NCBI GenBank assembly: GCA_027574665.1
Contig: CM050650.1
Span: forward strand, 96,693,086 to 96,757,085
DNA: 64,000 bases
Direction of reading: 5' to 3'
Origin: Rhynochetos jubatus
Lineage: Eukaryota; Chordata; Aves; Eurypygiformes; Rhynochetidae
Under the pieces are notes generated by a model, which was given only the letters and a program-made list of their open reading frames with translations, searched no databases and was not told the origin of the DNA. Position numbers and translations under genes: made by a program. Positions 1 through 13,878 of the stretch are shown here, piece by piece (position 1 is the stretch's first letter; every line of letters begins with the position of its first letter).

Positions 1-115
1 GGTGCAAGTTGTGAAACAGATATAGATGAGTGTGCTTCCTTTCCCTGCAAGAATGGAGCCACCTGCATTGACCAACCTGGTAATTACTTCTGCCAATGTG
101 TGGCTCCCTTTAAAG
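1..115 (+). CDS. EYS: EYS coding exon (5' part cut by window edge): EGF-like module
   Basis: Reading from base 1 in frame 1 gives GASC, the last cysteine of a preceding EGF module. A calcium-binding module then opens with the D-I-D-E-C motif and carries cysteines 1 to 5. Cysteine 6 is supplied by the next exon (LNC). Sites visible by consensus are CASFPC (O-glucose, C-x-S-x-P-C), CKNGATC (O-fucose, C-x4-S/T-C) and [10 protein letters not shown] (Asp beta-hydroxylation, C-x-D-x4-F/Y-x-C), typical of cbEGF domains. The exon ends after one base of a Gly codon at 115, followed by the donor GTAATG (116-121), so the junction is phase 1. Its 5' splice acceptor is outside the window. The open frame continues into the intron, which is not coding. 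Confidence 0.9.
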
Positions 116-3100
116 GTAATGAACACCAAGGGAGAGGGGAAAGCAAACATAATTAGCTTTAGAAAGCATTTCTGTCAATTGTCTGAACTCATTTCACTCT
201 TCCTACAACATTATCGGTCTGTCATTTTCTCAAGCAAAGCTTTTAAGCTGACCACGAAATTATGCCTTAGGCTGTAAGTAATGTGAAGTAAACTTTATTT
301 ATACATCTATTAGGAGCATTTATTTATTAATCAAAATGGATACTCTAAAATCAGTTTGTTAACAGAGTAAGATTATTTACAAACTGAGAGGCGTATGTCC
401 ATTAAATTGCCATCACAAAGATCAGTTGCTTATCTACACATATTTCTCTCTATTTTGTTTGGTCATGGTGTTCTTTGAATCATTTTTTCATTCATAGAAA
501 ACAATTTATAGCTATCTTGGAATCCATAAATTGTGTGAGACTATTTCTGTTGATACTTTTAAAGCATATACACTTAAAACTCAAGCTTTATTGTGATGAT
601 CTTCATAGAAATTTTGGGGGGTTAATTTTATACACTTGCTGGTAAAATAATTTAAAATAACAAATTGTGCAGTGTTCTTGAACAAATCAAGCTATAGTGA
701 TGATCTCAATTAAAGGTGCTTGTTGATTCATAAATTAAATATAAACACATTTTTCCTCCTGCAGTTCAATATAATGACACATACTTAGGATTCCAGAATA
801 ATCATTAAAAGACAATTTTCTTGGTATGTTGAGACAGCAGGGTTTTTCCCCTTTTGGGGAAAATGGTAGTATTAAATTCATCATTCATGAGGAAAGTATG
901 AGCTTTAATGTTTGTTCTTATTATTTAGTTAATGGTCAAAATTTAGTTTGTCATATTTATTAATTTTAATTTATGTTCTGCTGAATAAAATCTAGTATAA
1001 TAACAAGTAAATGAGTACTGCAGTGTCAGAATTACCTCTGCTCAGAAAGATGTGAAGTCATTTTAAGTACATGGTTAGAAAGACACGTTTCTTAAGTACT
1101 TGTTTCATAAGGAGACAGATTTTCAGAAGACTTTGGTATTCATTTAAAGTAAGTGATCAAAATTTCGGAAAGTCAGCATTTCTGTAGTCGTCCCTCAAGA
1201 AGTTAGCAGAATCTAATACTCTCAATGGTAAAGTTAAACCCTGTTGGCAAGATGCATAAATGGTAACTGAAATCCTCTGAAAACATGTTATTGGTACACG
1301 CTGTCTAAAATCTATAGGATTCTTGTTGAAATGAAAGATTTTTTTTGAGACTGTTCACATCTTTACAAGTTTACTCAGCACCTATCAAGATCAAATTCTT
1401 ATACTGATGTTACGTAGATTTTATGATGGTATAAATAACAGAATCAGCTTTGTATGAAAACTCTACCTCTGTCTTCTCATGCCATCTGTTGATTTAGTAT
1501 TAAACTGTTGTAAAAGTTATATTTAGTAGAGTCAGAGTAAGCTAATATAATGCGTAGTTAAACTATGTTTTCTAATTGTGTGGAAATACTCAGGTTATTG
1601 TTATGAATACCTTTGTGTGCACATATTAGAGATTATAGAACTGCTTTGTAAAGAAAGTAAATACAAGATATTAATGATACAAGTTATATATGGATATCTG
1701 TTTTAATTTTAGAATATTGTCACAGTTTTTCTTGCTTATTCTGTTATTCTCAGTGAATAAGTATAAATGCTAGGTTATCAATGCTGACATTTACTTGGAA
1801 AGCAATCTGAAGTTGTATTTCCATAATACATTTTAATGTTTTGATTGTCCCAACACAATCTGACTTGAAGGGGTTGTACTGCTATTCTGAACGTATACCA
1901 GCTGATCAGGATATGTACAGCAGACTTCTACTATATAGAATGTAGAATGAAGGAATTCAGAGCATGATTTGGACATTCAGGTGCACTCATACAAAAGGTA
2001 GCCCATCAGATTAAGCTAAAAATCTGAGTTCCTATATATAGGATTCATTCCCTTGACTATTCTCATTTGTTTGTTTTGTCAAGGAAACTATGCAAGATTC
2101 AGACTAGAAAGTTTTGAGGTTTTCCCCTTTATTTCCTCTTTTTTTACAAAAGAAAACAGAAAAAACTTCCCATTGTTTTCTTTCTTTCTTTTTGAGGGCA
2201 AGTATAGTTAGTTCTCACTTTTATGAGCTGCAAACTTTTTGATATCCTGAACATCTACTTTTATATTTGAACAAACTTTTACATTAGTCCTATATAAATA
2301 TGAAAAATCATAAAAAATTTAAGTATTATTGTATACTTATAGCTTCATGTATTTTTCTTGCATGTTCTGTTTTTTTGGTTTTGAGCCTTTTTTTGAAGCA
2401 TGGATTTGTGTACTTGGACAAAATATTTAACTCCATTCTATTGGCTTCCATAGAATACTGGAAGACATCCAAAGATTTTCAGAACAATGATGTCTGGGCA
2501 GTCTGATGTCTGTTTCTGTCTGCTTCACTAATGTTCTGTCACAAGTCCTGTACTTTGTCTAGTAGAAATTACTACCACACCTCACACTGAAATGCTGAAA
2601 TGCTATTTAACATGCTGCCACTTACAAATAATGTAATATAATGTTCTTTTCATGCAAGATTTAACCTAAGTACATACCTGGAATAGTTGCTTCTGCTTGG
2701 TTCTATTGTACTAGTCCCTGGAAATATGCTATTATTTTAGAAATGTCTCCCCCTTTCACCGATTTTCCATCACATCTGAGGTACAACACTGATTGATAGT
2801 CATGTACATTGGACATTTTTTACCAGAGGACATTCTGAATTTACATTGTTCAGAAACAGTTCTTCTGTTGCATTCCCTACTGGCAAAGTAACTCTTGGAA
2901 CTGGGAGCAGGAAGGAAGGTAAACTCAATTTGGGTGCAGGACAAATAAAAAAATTTAATATGAGCAACAGGCTACAAACAGCCTAGAAGTATATTCAGCT
3001 GCAGCTGGGGGCAATATATCATCTCTGATAGTCTTTGGCAATAATTTACCTATTATAGTGCTAAGTAGGTGTCTCAGCCCTCTTAAGAGTTTAATTCCAT

Positions 3101-6100
3101 TACAGTATCCTAGCTGGGGAGTTATTATAATAACTTTCTATTATGGTATTGATTCTACAATTGTAGCTTTTCTATAATACAATCACAGTTATTATGGAAT
3201 AGATATTAGGTGCTTCAGAAGAGAGCAGAGTGTGTGAGAAAGATATTGTGAGACTATATTTCATTTAGGGGTCCTAACAGTTTTATGCACAGTAGAATGA
3301 AAACTCCTTTGTCTCTATCAGGAAATACTGTCTTGTCCCATTAAAAATTCATACACAATTTAAAAACAATGCAATTAGTAAAATTTATAGTCCCCATAAA
3401 TAGCTTAAGACAAAAAATGTACTTTGTCTTAAGTAAGACTGAAACATATCCATTATATTCTTCCATCCGTGCCATCAAAATCAGAGCTGTCTTTTGATGG
3501 TTACAGTTTTATTTGTTTTCCTTAGTTTTAAGTCTTCATGTAACTTACAACTGGAGTACCACATCCCTTTACAGATTCTGTCTCTTGCTCAGTTGTACAA
3601 AGGGAAGGGGAGGAATGCCTGCAGTTCATTCTATTGTTCAAATATATCTTAGTGGAAGACATGCTGAATTGCTCTACTGATAAACACTGTTTTATTGTTT
3701 CTTAGTAAAACTGGCCCACTACATTGTACAACAGCCTTTCTTACACTTTTGAGTTGTTCTAGTATTACATATCTACCTCTAGGTACTTCACCCCAATCAT
3801 TAGCCATTTCATCCATATTTAGATGTCTTCGTGGTTTTGTAAGAACCTTGCGGTGTATTTAGAAAAACCTTCTAACAGCCAGGTTTCTAGTAATAAAGGC
3901 AAATTTACTGCTCACAGCTTTGAAGTGTCAACATTTTTATGTATCACACAGCCAAATCAATGAAGGTAGTCCTAACTATCAGACATCAGTCCTTGCTGAG
4001 AATGTAGCAAAATAAGATTGACCCTGTATCAGGCATGCTGCTTTTCAGCATTCTTAGCATGCAAAAGGAGAATGATCCCACTACAGTTTCTAGACCAGCT
4101 CATTTTACAGTAAATAGAGTTATAAGGCTGCTTTAGTCTTACTTGGAATTGAAAGCTAAGAACAGATCTTGCACTCCTTCACCAGAACTGAAAATTTCAC
4201 CCATTTTCTGCATTGATCTTTAAGGAAAAGGTGAGCCAAACTACCAACATTTCTGTGACACGTGGACTGAGATAGTATTTTGCTATTCCCAAAGAAAGCT
4301 CTTGAAGGAAGAAAGAACTCAAATGTCTTTTCAGGTAGAGGCTGTATATTTGATATGTGACAGTCCTGTAAGAGTTGACATGAATATTTTCTTCCAAAAA
4401 TAAAGCTGTTTAGTAACTTGTTTTTAATAAATGGAGTAAAGAATCTTATCCTTTGATCCAAATTATTACATGACTCATTTAAAAAACATGCACTATATGT
4501 ATTTGGTCTAGACGTTGCTAATAGGTATGACCTTTTAAATCAAATATATGTAATTGTAGAGGAAAATTGAAATTCAGTTCTGAGGAAATGTCTACTTATA
4601 TGTTGCAGCCTTAATGACACATGTCTCCAAATGTGTTTCAATTAAGATTAAAGCAAAAATGGTAATTGGCCATTAAACACGTTGCAAAAGAAAGTAAACT
4701 AGTGAGAAAGGCAACTCAGCAGAAAAAAAAATGCTTTAAGTGTTGAAAAGCAAGAGTAATAATGGAGTTTTCAGCACAGGACACTCTATTATGGGAAGAG
4801 CTAATTACGAAACATAATAAGTAAGAAATGTAAGTGGTAATGAAGGCAAAAAACTAGAGTAGAGATAATGGATCAATTACTTTTTTCAGTGCTCATAGGC
4901 CAAATCTCAGTCTTTTCTGTGCCAAGACCCATGCAAATAGGCAGTTTTGCAAGACCTATGACTCTTTCGAACATATCTCTGTGTTAGACAATAAAAGAAT
5001 CAACATTAGTTTTTATCTGGTTGTGCCACTGTTTTGACATTGAACAGCCAAATAAAATTTTATTTAGGAGAAAAATGAAACTGGTGTAAAGAGCTATAAA
5101 GGGCACTTTGCATCACATAGGAGCTTTTTGTGGACAGAGAAGCAGGGTGGCCATGTTTACAATGTTTTACCTAGAAAATATGCATTGCCTGTAAGCAATA
5201 AAGACAGTTGGTCTAAACAGCTATGCTATGCTTAAGTGAGGATCAATATGAACTTGGAGTTGCTGTTGGCTCATATATGAAGTCACTGTAGAACTTCTTT
5301 GCAATTTTTTTCTGGTATTTCTACTGATTTTTCTATTGTTTGTAAAAGTTGCCCTCTAGATACATAAATTCAGGTTTTTCTGCCTCCAAAACAAAGCAAT
5401 TTCAGAGAGTAAGCCTTTTGCCTAGTTATTCCTAGTGTCAGTGCAGACACTCTTGGGTATGTTAGATATCCGCAAGGGTCTGGCAGATATGACAAGATAT
5501 GTAGGAGATGCATGGCCTTCCAGAACAGCACCGAGAACCCAAAGGCATCTCTAAAAGCCCTGGTTGCTTAACTCTGTCCAAACAAATTCAGTGAGGTATG
5601 TGTTGTAGTTTCAGCTCTGCTTTCATTTTGCACCTTGGGACACATCTTGATCCACAAGAAAAAATTTCTAAGACTTTAAAGCTGTGAGTACTTTGTGTAA
5701 ATTCAGTCATCTATAGCAAATAAGGGGTTTGAATTTCATTAGTCACTCTGTGAGGATGTTGTACAAGAACCTTGGTTACAGAGAGGAAATTTATGTATAT
5801 GATACAAGGTATATTCATTGTAAATGAGAATCTCTATGTATCTCTCTCCCTTACTTTTCCAGAAACTATGTGCTAACCAATATTTTTCAAATACTTCAAA
5901 CATGTTACGTTTTTCAAGGATGCCCTACAAATTATGAGGGCATTGCTGTTGCTCAAAGAAAAGTTTACCAAATTTGGGTGTGTTTTTTTCTCTGGTGAAA
6001 CTAATGTTTGCAGCTTTATTTTCCTACATGTCGGACCAATTAGGACAAAGTTTTGGACACCTGAACTAAAGGTGGTCATTACTATATCCTAAAATGACAC

Positions 6101-9100
6101 TCAAAAGTCTAGGCCATAAGAAAAAACTGAGTTTGATACAGGCTTTCTGTAAGATTTTTAAATATATTAGCAATTTCGGTTGAATTCTGATGTAGTAAAC
6201 AAAGAAGAGATAAAAGAATGGAAAGAAAAATATTCCCACATATTTCAGTAATAAGTAAGTTTGTGGTAATTGTTTTCCTTAGTAACATTCTTTTTATAAT
6301 TCTGAGAATGAGTGAAGCATACTTTTATGACAAAACGTGAAATACAAAGATGTGGATACAGACATATCTTCATTTCTTAGTAATTATAAAATTGTATATT
6401 TTAAAAGGAAAAAATGCACCTAAATAATATATTCAACTTCTGGTTTTGTCTATTTTTACAGAAATTTATACAGGTATGGAGAAATAATATATGCATGTCT
6501 CTGTGACTTTCATTTCAAAGTTTGTGATGTGAGTCTATCTCATGCTTTGTTCCAGCATTTGTTGCATGGTCTGCATTATCATATACAATTAAGGAAATGG
6601 TTTTTACTTGAAAAGTGCTAAGTATTACTTTTCAAACATTTTTCCTTTAAAGAACAAGCAAACAAGTTTATTGATTTTCAATTAGTATGGATTTCACATA
6701 AAATGCCTTTTCACAGATTATATGTAGAATCACAAAGCAATTCCTTTCATGGAAAGTGGAATTTGCATACCAAGGAAAACAATGGATTTGCCATAAATTT
6801 TAACTGAAAGAAAAGACTTGTTATATTTTTAGAGTAATACTTTGCTTAATTTCAAGTAATAGCAATATATGCATGCTTCTGCAGGTTTTTTTCTTCCTAT
6901 CCACTTCCAGGGTACTTTTGGATTTTTTATTTACATTTACTAGCTTTTAATCATCTCAGTTGTGGAGATGTTTTGTTTTCTTATGCCCCAAAGTAGATCA
7001 AGTTAACCAGCCAGTTTGTAAAATAATGGTAAGTTTAGAGGTACAGCTGAACTTTTCAGAATTATTTTCCAAATAGAGATAATTTCATATTTAACATTAA
7101 GACCACCTTTAGAGTTGTAGGGATCTCAATTTTTAGGTATCTAACCTACTGCTCATTAGTGTTTCTGTGATTTTATGAGAAGTTTATGAAAGCCTTTGGA
7201 GGTGGGAGCCATTCAGCTGTGTAAAGTTGATGTAAACCAAAACACAGATTTCTCTGAAGCGATCAGATAAATTTTTTAATTAAAATTATTGCATCCACTA
7301 GTTTCAAAAGAAAAATCTTGGGAAATTGAACGGTATTCAATTTACTTAATTTACCTTGGAAAACAGTGGTGGTTCACTTATATGTTAAAAGTGCCTTTTA
7401 GCTCTTTTTAAAAGGTGAGTTACAGACTTAATGATGTTGCAGTGACGTTATGTGATAAAGGAAAATAAAAAAAAAAAGAAAAAATAGAAAACAACTAAGA
7501 AAACTTTTACCAGGGAAGATTCACATCAATCATTGGCTTTTACTTCATATGTGAAACTATTATAGTGTCTTTTTGAAAAAATGGTCTTTGGGTTCTGAAC
7601 CTAAGTACGCAAACTAAACAATGTAAATTTAGTTAAAAACATTCCTGAGTTAACATGAACTTTTGAAAATGTTCATGTATTTGTGCAAGCCATATAAAAT
7701 TCATCTGTTGTAGATTTTCTCCTCGTTCCTTCCACACAGACATTCTTCCAACTCAGGTAATTTTCTCATTTCATCAAAGCAAAATGCTATTAACTTCATT
7801 CATATGACGTACACTCTGTTTCATGAAATTTATAACAATGGTGAACAGGCTCTAAGCAAAACTACTGAAATCCAATACCAGTGTCATGAGGTTACTGGAG
7901 CTGGATCCCAATAAAATAAATAAATAAATACAATCTTTTAGTTAGCCAGTGTCTAAAGATCAGATACAAAGATCAGATCAGCATCACGGTTTCCATTGGA
8001 GCAGCTAGTGAAACTGGGACCGTGACAATAACTTCACAGCACGATTATTTCCTCTGACCCCAGTCTGGTGCCCAAGGGTAGGTTCTGCTACATGGTTAGT
8101 TTTGCCGCTCTTGTCCAAATCTTCACATGCACCATTTGACAATGACAGCTCTTTTTGTCTGTCTTAAGAGCTTTCTGTCCTCATAAATGCATATTTAACA
8201 CCGGTGCCAGACTACCCAATATTATATAGGAAATTGCCTATATAAAATTGTCAAATGACACATGTATTCTTGTGGTACTAGCCACAGATGATAGTTTGTT
8301 TTCACTAAATTTTCGTCATTTTGTCATAATCATGCCAACAGCTTGCAATCAAATATATATTGCCATTGATTCAGTCCATCCTTTTACTGCAAAATGCTGA
8401 CTTTGAAAGTTGTTGTCAGATTTCATTACTTAAAATGTAAGTAGCAAATGGCTTTTTCATTAAATTATTTTCCAAAAAGAATAACAACATTGAAGATATG
8501 CCATTTCTGCTTATAAGAGAATTCTGTAGTACGTATCAAAACATTTCATGTGCAGATTTGTGATGAGCAAAAAAACCAAATGTAAATAGCTTAACATAAA
8601 TAAATGAAAACTTATCTCACATAATTTATTTTTTATGTTATTTTTATAAATTCTGCTTTGACTTTTAGTAATAGCCTTAACAGAACAATCTTTTTCAGAA
8701 AAGAAAAATCTATAGGGTTCATTTGTACTATTTAGAGTTTTGACTGTAGAAGTATTGTAAGCAAACACAGTAGAAAACCGATTAATATTAGCAGAATGAC
8801 ATTTCTGAATATGAAATATGCTTCTTATTCCAAAACAAACAAGAAGAGGATTTTCCAAATAAATTATTCATTATTTGATATATATTATATGCTAATAGAG
8901 AAGCATAGTTTATGTTATGATTATATATTTAATCCAATATATTGTGCCACTGAAAAGAAAATTGTCCTTCAACAGACTGTGTAATTTAATCATTTGTGGA
9001 TATTCTTTTGGGGTTTGTTCAGATTTATTCCAATAGAGAGGCCTTTAACTGTGTAGAAAAAAAAAGAAAGTCTATTCTTGTAATCAATTAAATATAGCCA

Positions 9101-9929
9101 AGAATTAAACAAGCAAAAAGGTTAAACTTGTCTAATGGAAATAAGTATGGTTGGAAAGATGTGCTGAATTTATCAATTCATTAATGAACTTCTGTGTTCA
9201 CATTTGATCTCATGGGAATGCTTTCTTTTTTTGACAGCTGATTAAGTTTAGCGAATATTACCTTTTTACTCTGTGATGGCCAGTTTAAAAATTCTGATAA
9301 GTCAGTGGGAGAATACAGTTTATAAACTGCTTCCCTGGCACAACATCTCCTTCTGTCAACAATCACAGTCTTATTACTTCAGAAACTTAACAGATCATGT
9401 AAGAACTTTCCTATATTTAGTAAAAAATAGATGTATTCAAATTAATCAGCTACAGTTAAACATGTAATATTTATATATTTTCACAAAATTACTCTAACAA
9501 ATATTTTACAAGAAAGAGAAAATGTTGAAGACACGATTTCTGTAGTCTGATTAATCTACTTTAATAAAAAAGAAAATTCAACTATAATCTGTTTGCTGCT
9601 TGATTTATCCAAATAACTTTAATCTTATCTTCACATCTTTCTAAAAATATGCTGATATGAGAGCAACAGCAACATTGCATTCATGGTATTAAGTGCATTA
9701 AGGATTCAGGAAAGAGATTGCCAAAGCTTGTCTGAAACCCAGATTATTAACAGAATCCAGAAAAATCTATGAAGTCATCTTTAGGAAACTGGAAAAAGAC
9801 TCATAAACACAGGCCCTCGTTCTCACTGGACTATTACCACCCCAACTTTTGATGGTAAGAAAACATGGAAAGACACAAGTAATCCGTGAGATTTTTGGGC
9901 CACGTTGAATACATTATTTTGAAACAATT

Positions 9930-10660
9930 GCAGGGTGAGACAACTTGGGGAGGTATATATCTGGATTCTTTATTTGTTGATAAGCAAGAGGTAGTTTTTG
10001 ATGTAAAGGTCAAAACCAGCTTTGGTGATAATGGCAGTGAGATGATGGAGTTTATAGTCCTAAGAGAAATGAGAAATTCAAGTAGCAGAATAATGATTCT
10101 GGACTTCAGTGGGCTGATGTTTGTTCTTGGATCTGTTTGGCAAGCTCCCATAAGTGATTGCACTAAAGGGAAAATTGATTTCTCTTGGGCCCACTGATTT
10201 ATCTTGAAGGACAGTTTCCTCAAAGGACAGTTCTTTCCAGTGTGCAGGAACTCAAGCAGCTGGGGCAGAAAAATGAGCTTAAAGAGAAAAGGAAGTGCAT
10301 AGAATGTAGATGCAATGGTGAGCTACCTATCCCGTGACACAGGAATGGAATTAGGAAAGCTAGTGGGCAACTGGAGCTAGAACTAACAAGGCAACTGAAG
10401 GACAACAAGAAAGTTCTATAAGTCTACTAGTAATAAAAGAAAGATGGAGAAAAATGAGATCACATTGCTCAATTGTCAAAGGACATTAAAAACTCGATGA
10501 CACTTTCATGCCATTTTTCCACAAGAGTGGGAGCTGGCCTTGTTCAGCCTGGAGAAGAGTATCAGGGGGACCTAACAGAAGACTGACACGGATTTAGTAT
10601 GGGCTAATAGAGAAGGCAGATTCAGGATCTTTTTCTCAGGGCACACAGTGGAAGAAATCT
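9930..10660 (+). mobile_element. Decayed CR1 LINE fragment (ORF2 endonuclease end to 3' part)
   Basis: The + strand reading at about 9960-10197 contains LDSLFVDKQEVVFDVKV and then EMMEFIVLREMRNSSSRIM, LDFSGLMF and KGKIDFSW. These track the linker of CR1 ORF2 just after the endonuclease domain (families read roughly LLDLLFTNRE ... DHEMIEFKILRE ... LDFRRADF ... GKG). Further on, about 10370-10440 resembles the ORF2 stretch usually reading 'gctagaactaacaag ... gtaacaagaag', and 10525-10570 resembles the 3' 'cttgttcagcctggagaag' segment. Frames are broken by stops and indels, and both ends are truncated. This is an old, dead copy; boundaries are approximate. Confidence 0.75.
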
Positions 10661-12420
10661 ATCTATCTAAACGATTTGAGGTGATAAATATGTCAATGTG
10701 TGTTAAAATTTGTTAAAGCAACAAAAGAACTTGATAGTGCATGTTACCCCTATACCTTCCTCTCTGAGTCTGTTCACACTGAACCTTTTACATTTCAAAT
10801 ATTTCCAAAAATTTTCTCAAAAATTGTGCTTGAGATAGCAAGAATCATCTTCAGCTGAATCTTCAAATAAATTAGGAATCTCTGAACAACAACAACAACA
10901 AAAAAAAATTTTAGCCATACTTCTTTCAAATAACTGTTTTTTTGGAGGGACTGAGACCTGACAAAAGTTCATTGGTTACTCTTTGGTTAATAATAAAATT
11001 TTCTACACACAGCATAGAAAAAAAAGGCAGAAGAAACTTAATATGTTATTAAATAAGCAGAGGAAAACTTTTGAAATAAAAATCATAGATAAAATCCAGG
11101 GGTCTGTATATTTAGTATATTGAGAGTTTAAAAGAAAAAATGTAATACTTTTTTGAAAAAATATAGTTAACTCATGAAACTTTAACACAGGATATTGAGA
11201 TTAAAAACTTAAAATTCATTAGCATTCATATGACACAACTAGGCACAGTCCTTTTTATACTGCAAAAATATTTGCAAAGAATATAAACCTGTGGCCTTCA
11301 GGACATATGTCCTTATTGTTTCTTATTGCCTCCTTATGTTGCAATTGTTCACCAAGACCCTGTTATGCTCTCATCCAAAAAGTGTCAGTATCTATCTCTG
11401 GAGAAGAATACTACAGAAGGGGAAAACACATGCACTGTGGCATGACTTTTGCTTTATCTACAAGAAATATTTACGCCCCCAAACACTTGTCATGTAAGAG
11501 GATGGGCAAATCTGTTCAAAGGTTCTTCTGTCAAAACAGAAGAAAAACAAAACTGCATTACTGGGTCATCTGACAGTTCCACTTACAGTTGTGATCCATG
11601 TGTTAAGCTTATTTGTATGGGTGTAATCTCTACTTAAGGAATCAACAGGGTTGTCACCCATGTCAAGGTGTTGTGATTTAATGATGAAAACTTCAGGGCA
11701 AAATCTCAGTGTGCCATACAGCAGCTTTTTCTATGCAACTTCATGAATTCCACATCTGAGACTGCTGGCTGCCTATGGCAGTGTCACCCAGCACCAGAGA
11801 GACCACTGGTGACATAAAGACAGGGAACAACTTGTGCCGTTCTGTTTCTCATCTGTCAGCATGACTACTGGGGCCAGAGGATTGTTTTGGTTTTTCTTAC
11901 CTCATTTCTGTTCCTACTTGTTGCTTTTGCTATTAGAAGCCTTAAGAATTCACCCCTTAGATGACTCTGTCTTACAGTAAGGAATCAGCACATCTAAAAT
12001 CCTGTTGACATTTTGAACATTGTATGTTTCAATATTATGAAGAAGGTGTGTTCATCACCAGTGTGCTACTATGTGATTAACAGTTACTATAAAAGAAAGG
12101 AAGGCAGCCAATGTGGACAACAAAATTTTGTCTATTTGGCAGTACAAGCAAAGAAAGAGTTACACAGATTCAGCTGACTGCAGCCAATACTGAGCATATA
12201 ATAACTGTGTGCCCGACCATCCTCTTTTATACCAAATCATTTTACTGACAAGTATCTCAGTAAATATAAAAGCACATTTCCCAAGTTAAATTTAAATAAC
12301 ATTCAGTCTCATGGACACCTTAATATTGAAGTTATTGAATTAGTGTTTTTCATTCTTTCATCAGATCCTACGAATTTAAGGATTTTAAGATTTCAAACAA
12401 GGCACAGAATAACTTAGTGG

Positions 12421-12447
12421 CATTGTGGCTTGGTGTCAACCACAATG
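12421..12447. other. Short perfect hairpin (inverted repeat)
   Basis: CATTGTGG at 12421-12428 is exactly complementary to CCACAATG at 12440-12447. Inside it TTG pairs with CAA around a 4-base loop, with one bulged C. The potential stem is 11 bp. It may be chance or the relic of a small inverted-repeat element; no function is implied. Confidence 0.5.
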
Positions 12448-12533
12448 TTGCTGCTGAGAGTCTTGTTATTCTGCATACATAATAAATATTGAATATATTT
12501 CTCAGTTTCCCAAAAACTACATCCAAAAAAAAT

Positions 12534-12655
12534 GGTCTTTATCTCAACCCACTACCATTTCTATCTTATTTTTTCCATCTTCCTTGTTGAGGGAGACCGA
12601 GAGAGTGACTGGGTGGGCATCTGGCAGGCAGCCATGTTCAACCCACCACAACACA
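12534..12655 (+). mobile_element. Probable 3' end of an avian LTR (truncated solo remnant)
   Basis: The + strand runs 'tctttatctcaaccca', a pyrimidine-rich stretch, a GA-rich stretch ('gagggagaccgagagagtgactgggtggg') and then 'catctggcaggcagcc' and 'tcaacccaccacaaca'. This order matches the R/U5 tail of common avian endogenous retrovirus LTRs, which end in CAACCCACCACA. The upstream 12280-12533 does not look like the U3/TATA part, so the copy seems 5'-truncated or diverged. No target-site duplication was found. An open frame across it (12532-12732) is judged non-coding. Confidence 0.5.
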
Positions 12656-13878
12656 GATGTATGGATTTGATTTTCCACATGACTACCCAGGTGCTTTATG
12701 TTGTAGTGTCACATTGCTCATCCCTGGGTTAAGGTTACAGCTTATCTAAGGAAGAGGGAGATTGTTGAGGCAGGCTCAACAGGAAGGAATGTCTGGGCAA
12801 CCAGACCTGGGGCAAGCACACTGGGGAAGTGGGCAGAGGGCCTGGAGTACAGCAAAGCCTGGGCAGCTCCCAGAAAGCATAGCATGTACATAGCCCAGCC
12901 TCAGCAGTCACAGAAAGGAAGATGGACTTCAAAGGGGCTCAGGAAGGCTTGTGCATAGTTTGTTACAGCCCCAAAAGCCACTGAATTCTGTCTGAAACTA
13001 AGTCTGAAAGAACAAACTTTCCTTCAGCAACACCGAGGGAAAAGGGAGGCAGCTTGACAAACCCAAACGCATCTGATCTCTGTTTTTTCTGCCCTTGTCA
13101 TTTTGAGTTTTGCAATTGGAAAACATGAATCAGTCTTGCTTGTGTTCTAACATACTAAGACTCACTTTAAAGGGCTCTTTCACCTTTTTTGATCTATTTA
13201 TTGCAAATTAAAGATTTAGATGAGGGCATCTGCATCCCAGGATCACCACCACACTGTTCTTTGATTAGCCCAAATAAATGTACATAATCTGTTATACATT
13301 AGATTGTTAGGAAAGAGCAGAAAGGTAGTCTGTGAGATTTTTTACTTTAGAGAATTTTCATAAATGTTTGAGGCAGTCACTCATTATAAAATACAAAATT
13401 TCAGTAAAATAATTTGTGTGTAGTCACGAATTGTAAGCAGAACAATTATACAAGATTACTTGCATTTCATTCATGTTCAGGTTTATGGGTTAACGTATAA
13501 GCAGCTCATATGGTAACTGTGACAGGAAGAAATAACAGGAAGCTTCAAAACTGAATTCATTAATTATTTTAAAATACACTTTTTGAGGTTTTATAGAGGG
13601 TAAGTGTGAGCAGAAGATCTATAAATATATTGAGATACCTATTATGATTCTAAAATGCAATGTCATCGTATAAACAAAACAGATAAAACTGTCTTTGTTT
13701 GTACCTCTACAAAGCAAACAAATGTTTTGTGCATGATAATATACATTTCTGTACCTCTGAGACTCTCCAACTCAATATTAACCAGGGATATAAAAAAATA
13801 TACAGCTCATAATAGGCAGCAGCTGCAGGGATATGTTCATTAGTTAAACACTGACAGCTTTGCCATTTTCCTTTTCAG

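Larger units (their letters stand above)
116..13878 (+). other. EYS: Intron A of EYS (13.8 kb)
   Basis: GT donor at 116-117 and AG acceptor at 13877-13878 preceded by a pyrimidine tract (TTTTCCTTTTC). The first 9.9 kb is AT-rich; I see no repeat, exon or RNA gene there. Short ORFs on both strands lack any recognisable domain. A decayed CR1 LINE lies at about 9930-10660 and a likely LTR tail at about 12534-12655. The rest (10670-12530 and 12660-13878) shows nothing I can name apart from a short perfect hairpin at 12421-12447 and small simple repeats such as the AAAT run near 7911-7930 and the CAA/A run near 10885-10910. Confidence 0.85.

Noticed and set aside
4156..4461. 101-codon - strand frame in intron A
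   Set aside because: No recognisable domain, overlaps another frame of 66 codons, and has no splice or promoter context.
8511..8858. 115-codon - strand frame in intron A
   Set aside because: AT-rich composition and no domain; a frame of this length is expected by chance in 64 kb.
9886..10197. 103-codon + strand frame as a possible host gene
   Set aside because: Its second half matches the CR1 ORF2 linker (DKQEVVFDVKV, MEFIVLREM), and the element is broken on both sides.
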